From NCBI GenBank assembly GCA_016202875.1, contig JACQNX010000056.1, forward strand, positions 1 to 6,897: 6,897 nucleotides of DNA, written 5' to 3'. Under the pieces are notes generated by a model. That model worked only from the letters and a program-made list of their open reading frames with translations. It was not told where the DNA came from and ran no database searches. Both the position numbers and the translations under genes were made by a program. This document shows, one piece after another, positions 3,439-6,897 of this stretch; positions within the stretch are counted from its first letter, which is position 1, and every line of letters starts with the position of its first letter. Source of the DNA: Candidatus Aenigmatarchaeota archaeon (GTDB taxonomy: Archaea; Aenigmatarchaeota; Aenigmatarchaeia; GW2011-AR5).

Positions 3439-6400
3439 ATGAATACCAGGCTCCCTCTACTAGTATTTATTGCGGTTTTATTATTTTTACCTCTCGGATT
3501 TGCCGGGACGACATATGAGATCCACCTCATAGTCTCGGAGTATGTTTTCGGTCCCAGCCAGAATGTGTCAATAACAGGGTACGTGAGGAACATCTCTTCT
3601 AATGAGACTGGAAACACAACCACACTTGTTGAAAATGCCTCTGTAAATGTTTCTGTTCTCAATGCCACCAATGGTTCTGTGAGCAGCTATCTCTTCACAA
3701 CAGACGCGAACGGGAGCTTCTATTCGCGCAGCAGCTTTTATCCTAATGCAACACAGGTCCTCTCGCCAAATACATCAGGCACCTACACTATCTTAGCTAA
3801 CTATACACAGAATGGCACAGACTGGACAGCGCGGGCACATATAGTTGTTGCGAACACAAATATTGATGACATACAGTTCCAGCTGGCAAAAGTGAACTTC
3901 TATGCTGCAGAGAACATGACTATAACTGCCAAAGCTGTGCAGAAAGTTGGCGACAGTACTGTTGCTGTTGCAAATGTCAGCCTCAATATTACAATGAGAT
4001 TTATTAATGAAAGTATCATAAGCACTTTCTCCTGCACCACAAGCGCAGCAGGGACGTGCAATGTCAGCACACTGGCACCAAGCTCTGCAGGCACGTACAT
4101 TCTAGAGGCAAACAATTTTGTCGGGTTCACCAACTTCAAGGTCGTGCCTTTTGATGTTGAAGCGTACATGAAAGACAGCTCAGCACTGACATTCAAGAAC
4201 GTGTTTTCAAAAAGCGAGGCAGGGTTTGTTGAGATCCGGGTGAGTTATAACGGAACAACACCCAGCGGCACCTACAATGCAACAGGAGTAATAGTCAATG
4301 CAAGCGGCGGCGCAGTGCAGAATTTATCAAGCGTGATTCTCAACTCGTCCAACGGCTTTGTGGACAAGCTGCCATTCACTGTTACATCAACAATGCCTGT
4401 AGGTTTCTACACCGTCAACATCTCTGTTGTACAATCAGGAGGAGGGTCGGTAAACACAACCATAACATTCCAAGTCAGGGACTGGGCACTGACATTCGTC
4501 AAGGCTGCCAAGAACTCGGGCTTTGAATACGGCTACACAGCCTTTGTGAACACGCGAATATTTTTTGAAGCATACCCTGTCAACAGGAGCAATGGCACGG
4601 TAATAGAAAATCTCACCAATAACTTCACCGTAGACCTGAAGAACAGCCTGGGCAGTGTTCTGACAAACACGACTGTGCGCTACAATGCAAGCTGCGGCGG
4701 CAAACCGTGCTATGAATTCAATCTCACGACGCCTGCTGTCGTGGGCGACTACACGCTTTCTGTCGTGCTGAACTACAGCGGTGATTACCAGTCTGCAGAG
4801 CGCACAATAAAAGTCACAGACATAACAGCATCGGCACAGCCTTCGGACTCTGAGAGTTCGCTTAAAGAACAGTTCGGCACCAATGAATTTGTCTACATCC
4901 TGCTGACAGCAAAAAACCAGACAACAAATATTACGGTATCAAGCGCAGAAGTATCGAATATAATTTATGAAAACGGCACCAAGCTTTCCTATGGCCAGGG
5001 AAATATCACAAATATGAATCTGTCTGACAGCACGCTGCAGTGGGTATTCAATACAAGTGCCAGCACGCTTATCATAGATCCTCCAAAAACAGGCGGCGCG
5101 TATTTAATTGAGATCTATGTCAACAACAAATCTGCGGCAGTGACAACGCGCATAGGCATAAACCCTTACGATATCTGTACTTCGGCAAAAGGCAGCGCTG
5201 ATACAAGTACAAGCGATTACTGGTACCAGTTCAGGACTTCTGACACTATTTACTTCCACATTAAGATCAGCGAGGCGCAGAACACAGCTGGCAAGGTCAC
5301 GGCAAGCAACCATTCAGGATACAGCTCCACCTACGGCCGCAGCTCGCAATGCAGCTTTGACAGCACAACAAAGCGTGCGATGACCAATGCGACAGTCACC
5401 ATAGAGAAGGTTTTCAACAGCCAGAGCGGAAAGACAGAGACCTTGAGCGCCAATTCTACATGCACAGCAACAGACAACACAGGCGGCTATGTATGCACAG
5501 TGCAGGCTTCTGACAGCGCATGGGATGGCGGCCGCCATATTGTGACAGTCAATGTCCTCGGCGATGACAATGTGACATCTGACAAGGCTACAGGCTTCTT
5601 TGAAGCGCGTGCATTTTACATATATGGCTACAGCACGAACTGGGCAAACAAGGCAACATCAAACATCACGCTTAACCTAAATGTTTATGAGGCAGGAAGC
5701 GGATGGTGGAATTCCGGCAGCGGATTGTCTGGCACAGCTGTTGTGGACAGCATAAACTATTATGGCGGGGTGGGCGAGTGGATATGGCCGCCGATAAAAT
5801 ATGACTATAATGTGAGCGGGCTTAACATAACAATAACCAACGGCGCAGGCACTGTCACGCTTCCTGCAAACAGGTCTGCCACAGGCGCATGGTCAGGCGG
5901 GTACTATTCTGCTGTTGTCAAAGTGACTGTGAACGACCAGGTAGACTATGGCGAAGCCTGGTTCAGCATAAGGAACTGGGACGCATATGCAACGGGCGTG
6001 GAAATAAAGGGCAACTCTTTTGATACAAAATATTCTATTAGCGCACAGCAGAACGCAACACTTTATGTCAAGATAACAGAGGCAGGCAACTACGGCGATT
6101 TCAGCGGAGGGCAGTCTATAGGCGGCAATGTCACAATCTCGGTAAAGAAATTGCTTGACTACTCCCAGTGGCCACCAGGAGAGATACCGGCAACTAATTT
6201 CAGCGCAAACAGCATCACGGTAAATGCTTCAAGCCCGTGGTATACCAGCGCGAATGTAGCAAACCACAGCAAATATCTGCTGAACATTTCTCCTGCTTCT
6301 GGGAGATGGGAATCAGGTTACTACAGCGTGCTGCTGGATATCAATGGCACAGAGAATGGCTATGGCTGGTTCAATGTCATAACATTCTACATCAGCACGC

Positions 6401-6897
6401 AGCCGACAAATGCCAATGGCACAGGTTATGCCTACAACAACAAGGGCAATGCGCCTGTTTACTTCAATATCACCACAACAAAGTCGCAGAAGACATCCTA
6501 CAATTCATCAGCAGATTATGTAAATGCAACAATAGTAGAGATGGTCCTGCGGTCGTGGGACTCACAGACCTATTCACAAAGAGAATTCAAGTATCCGACA
6601 CACATCAATGTCACACCTACTCTTGTGAATGGCAGTGCAATAATTAACGTTACCTACATCAATGGCAGCTGGCCTTCTGGATATTATTACGGCGAGATCA
6701 AGATGCGCGATACATCTGACAACTCAACAGCAAAGGGATGGATCTGGTTCTCAGTCCAGCCTTTCAGGGTTTCAGCAACAAGCTCTTACAATGTAGGGAC
6801 ACGCGAGAACGTGACAGTAAACATAAGCGTCAATGAGCCAGACTGGTACAGCAATGTGCTTTTGAACGGGAATTATACTGTAGTAAGCGTGAAGGAC
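3439..6897 (+). CDS. Giant exported, densely sequon-rich tandem-repeat surface protein (N-terminal part, truncated by window edge)
   Basis: The frame stays open for 1153 codons from ATG 3439 and leaves the window without a stop. Residues 1-22 form a Sec signal peptide (Arg4, hydrophobic 5-19, GFA before the likely cut). The rest is Thr/Ser/Asn/Gly-rich and predicted beta-rich. I count nine tandem units, each marked by a turn G-x-Y or GGY/GYY and, 20-28 residues later in most, an F-x-[VI]-x-x-[FW] strand. Marker Gly positions are 114, 218, 322, 436, 553, 698, 821, 960 and 1081. The last four units add Trp three residues before it (695, 818, 957, 1078). About 65 N-x-S/T sequons occur, one per 17-18 residues. 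Eight Cys (199, 207, 419, 424, 580, 638, 675, 686) lie as plausible disulfide pairs. It is probably a glycosylated cell-surface or S-layer-like protein. No enzymatic motif or named family is recognised; anchoring lies off the edge. An ATG at 3435 is out of frame and stops after 27 codons. Confidence 0.88.
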   Translation, partial: MNTRLPLLVFIAVLLFLPLGFAGTTYEIHLIVSEYVFGPSQNVSITGYVRNISSNETGNTTTLVENASVNVSVLNATNGSVSSYLFTTDANGSFYSRSSFYPNATQVLSPNTSGTYTILANYTQNGTDWTARAHIVVANTNIDDIQFQLAKVNFYAAENMTITAKAVQKVGDSTVAVANVSLNITMRFINESIISTFSCTTSAAGTCNVSTLAPSSAGTYILEANNFVGFTNFKVVPFDVEAYMKDSSALTFKNVFSKSEAGFVEIRVSYNGTTPSGTYNATGVIVNASGGAVQNLSSVILNSSNGFVDKLPFTVTSTMPVGFYTVNISVVQSGGGSVNTTITFQVRDWALTFVKAAKNSGFEYGYTAFVNTRIFFEAYPVNRSNGTVIENLTNNFTVDLKNSLGSVLTNTTVRYNASCGGKPCYEFNLTTPAVVGDYTLSVVLNYSGDYQSAERTIKVTDITASAQPSDSESSLKEQFGTNEFVYILLTAKNQTTNITVSSAEVSNIIYENGTKLSYGQGNITNMNLSDSTLQWVFNTSASTLIIDPPKTGGAYLIEIYVNNKSAAVTTRIGINPYDICTSAKGSADTSTSDYWYQFRTSDTIYFHIKISEAQNTAGKVTASNHSGYSSTYGRSSQCSFDSTTKRAMTNATVTIEKVFNSQSGKTETLSANSTCTATDNTGGYVCTVQASDSAWDGGRHIVTVNVLGDDNVTSDKATGFFEARAFYIYGYSTNWANKATSNITLNLNVYEAGSGWWNSGSGLSGTAVVDSINYYGGVGEWIWPPIKYDYNVSGLNITITNGAGTVTLPANRSATGAWSGGYYSAVVKVTVNDQVDYGEAWFSIRNWDAYATGVEIKGNSFDTKYSISAQQNATLYVKITEAGNYGDFSGGQSIGGNVTISVKKLLDYSQWPPGEIPATNFSANSITVNASSPWYTSANVANHSKYLLNISPASGRWESGYYSVLLDINGTENGYGWFNVITFYISTQPTNANGTGYAYNNKGNAPVYFNITTTKSQKTSYNSSADYVNATIVEMVLRSWDSQTYSQREFKYPTHINVTPTLVNGSAIINVTYINGSWPSGYYYGEIKMRDTSDNSTAKGWIWFSVQPFRVSATSSYNVGTRENVTVNISVNEPDWYSNVLLNGNYTVVSVKD

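Noticed and set aside
3435..3518. ATG at 3435, four bases before the surface-protein start.
   Set aside because: It is in a different frame and stops after 27 codons. The signal peptide and the long frame begin at 3439.
5104..5538. Two minus-strand open frames (5104-5313 and 5314-5538) opposite the surface-protein gene.
   Set aside because: Cys/Ala/Arg-rich antisense shadows of a Ser/Thr/Asn-rich coding strand, with no promoter and no recognisable protein pattern.
6237..6647. 136-codon plus-strand open frame inside the surface-protein gene.
   Set aside because: It is an out-of-frame shadow of the much longer reading frame, with no start signal and an implausible His/Gln/Cys-rich composition.

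Overview
The window looks like a piece of an archaeal chromosome. The evidence is the C-terminus of an archaeal Cbf5-type pseudouridine synthase, a PurO-type IMP cyclohydrolase (a mainly archaeal family), AT-rich TATA-like boxes 24-27 bases ahead of ATG codons with no Shine-Dalgarno, oligo-T ends, and a very large Sec-exported protein packed with N-glycosylation sequons. The combination and the repeat-rich intergenic region would suit an uncultured, possibly DPANN-type lineage, but that placement is only a guess.

Layout from left to right. (1) 1-177: the end of cbf5 (PUA domain). (2) 267-2202: two genes separated by 7 bases, purO and a stand-alone AICAR formyltransferase (the C-terminal half of bacterial PurH). 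Together they encode the last two steps of IMP synthesis, AICAR to FAICAR to IMP, which bacteria and eukaryotes usually carry in one fused PurH/ATIC protein. (3) 2227-2382: a 51-residue Trm112/YcaR-like zinc protein. (4) 2396-2962, minus strand: an HD-domain 5'-nucleotidase of the YfbR/HDDC2 type, convergent with (3), whose TATA box fits a leaderless start at its second ATG. (5) About 2993-3386: no credible gene. It holds a cluster of AAAAAGTTTC/GAAACTTTTT units in both orientations, two 28-base direct repeats exactly 180 bases apart, and several inverted repeats. (6) 3439 to the right edge: 1153 codons without a stop, encoding the N-terminal part of a giant exported protein. It has a signal peptide, nine recognisable tandem beta-rich units and roughly 65 N-x-S/T sequons.

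The first part is housekeeping (RNA modification, purine synthesis, nucleotide clean-up). The second part is accessory: a repeat-laden spacer and a long, rapidly diversifying surface glycoprotein. The most interesting items are the surface protein, which matches no named family I can recognise, and the structured repeats in the spacer.
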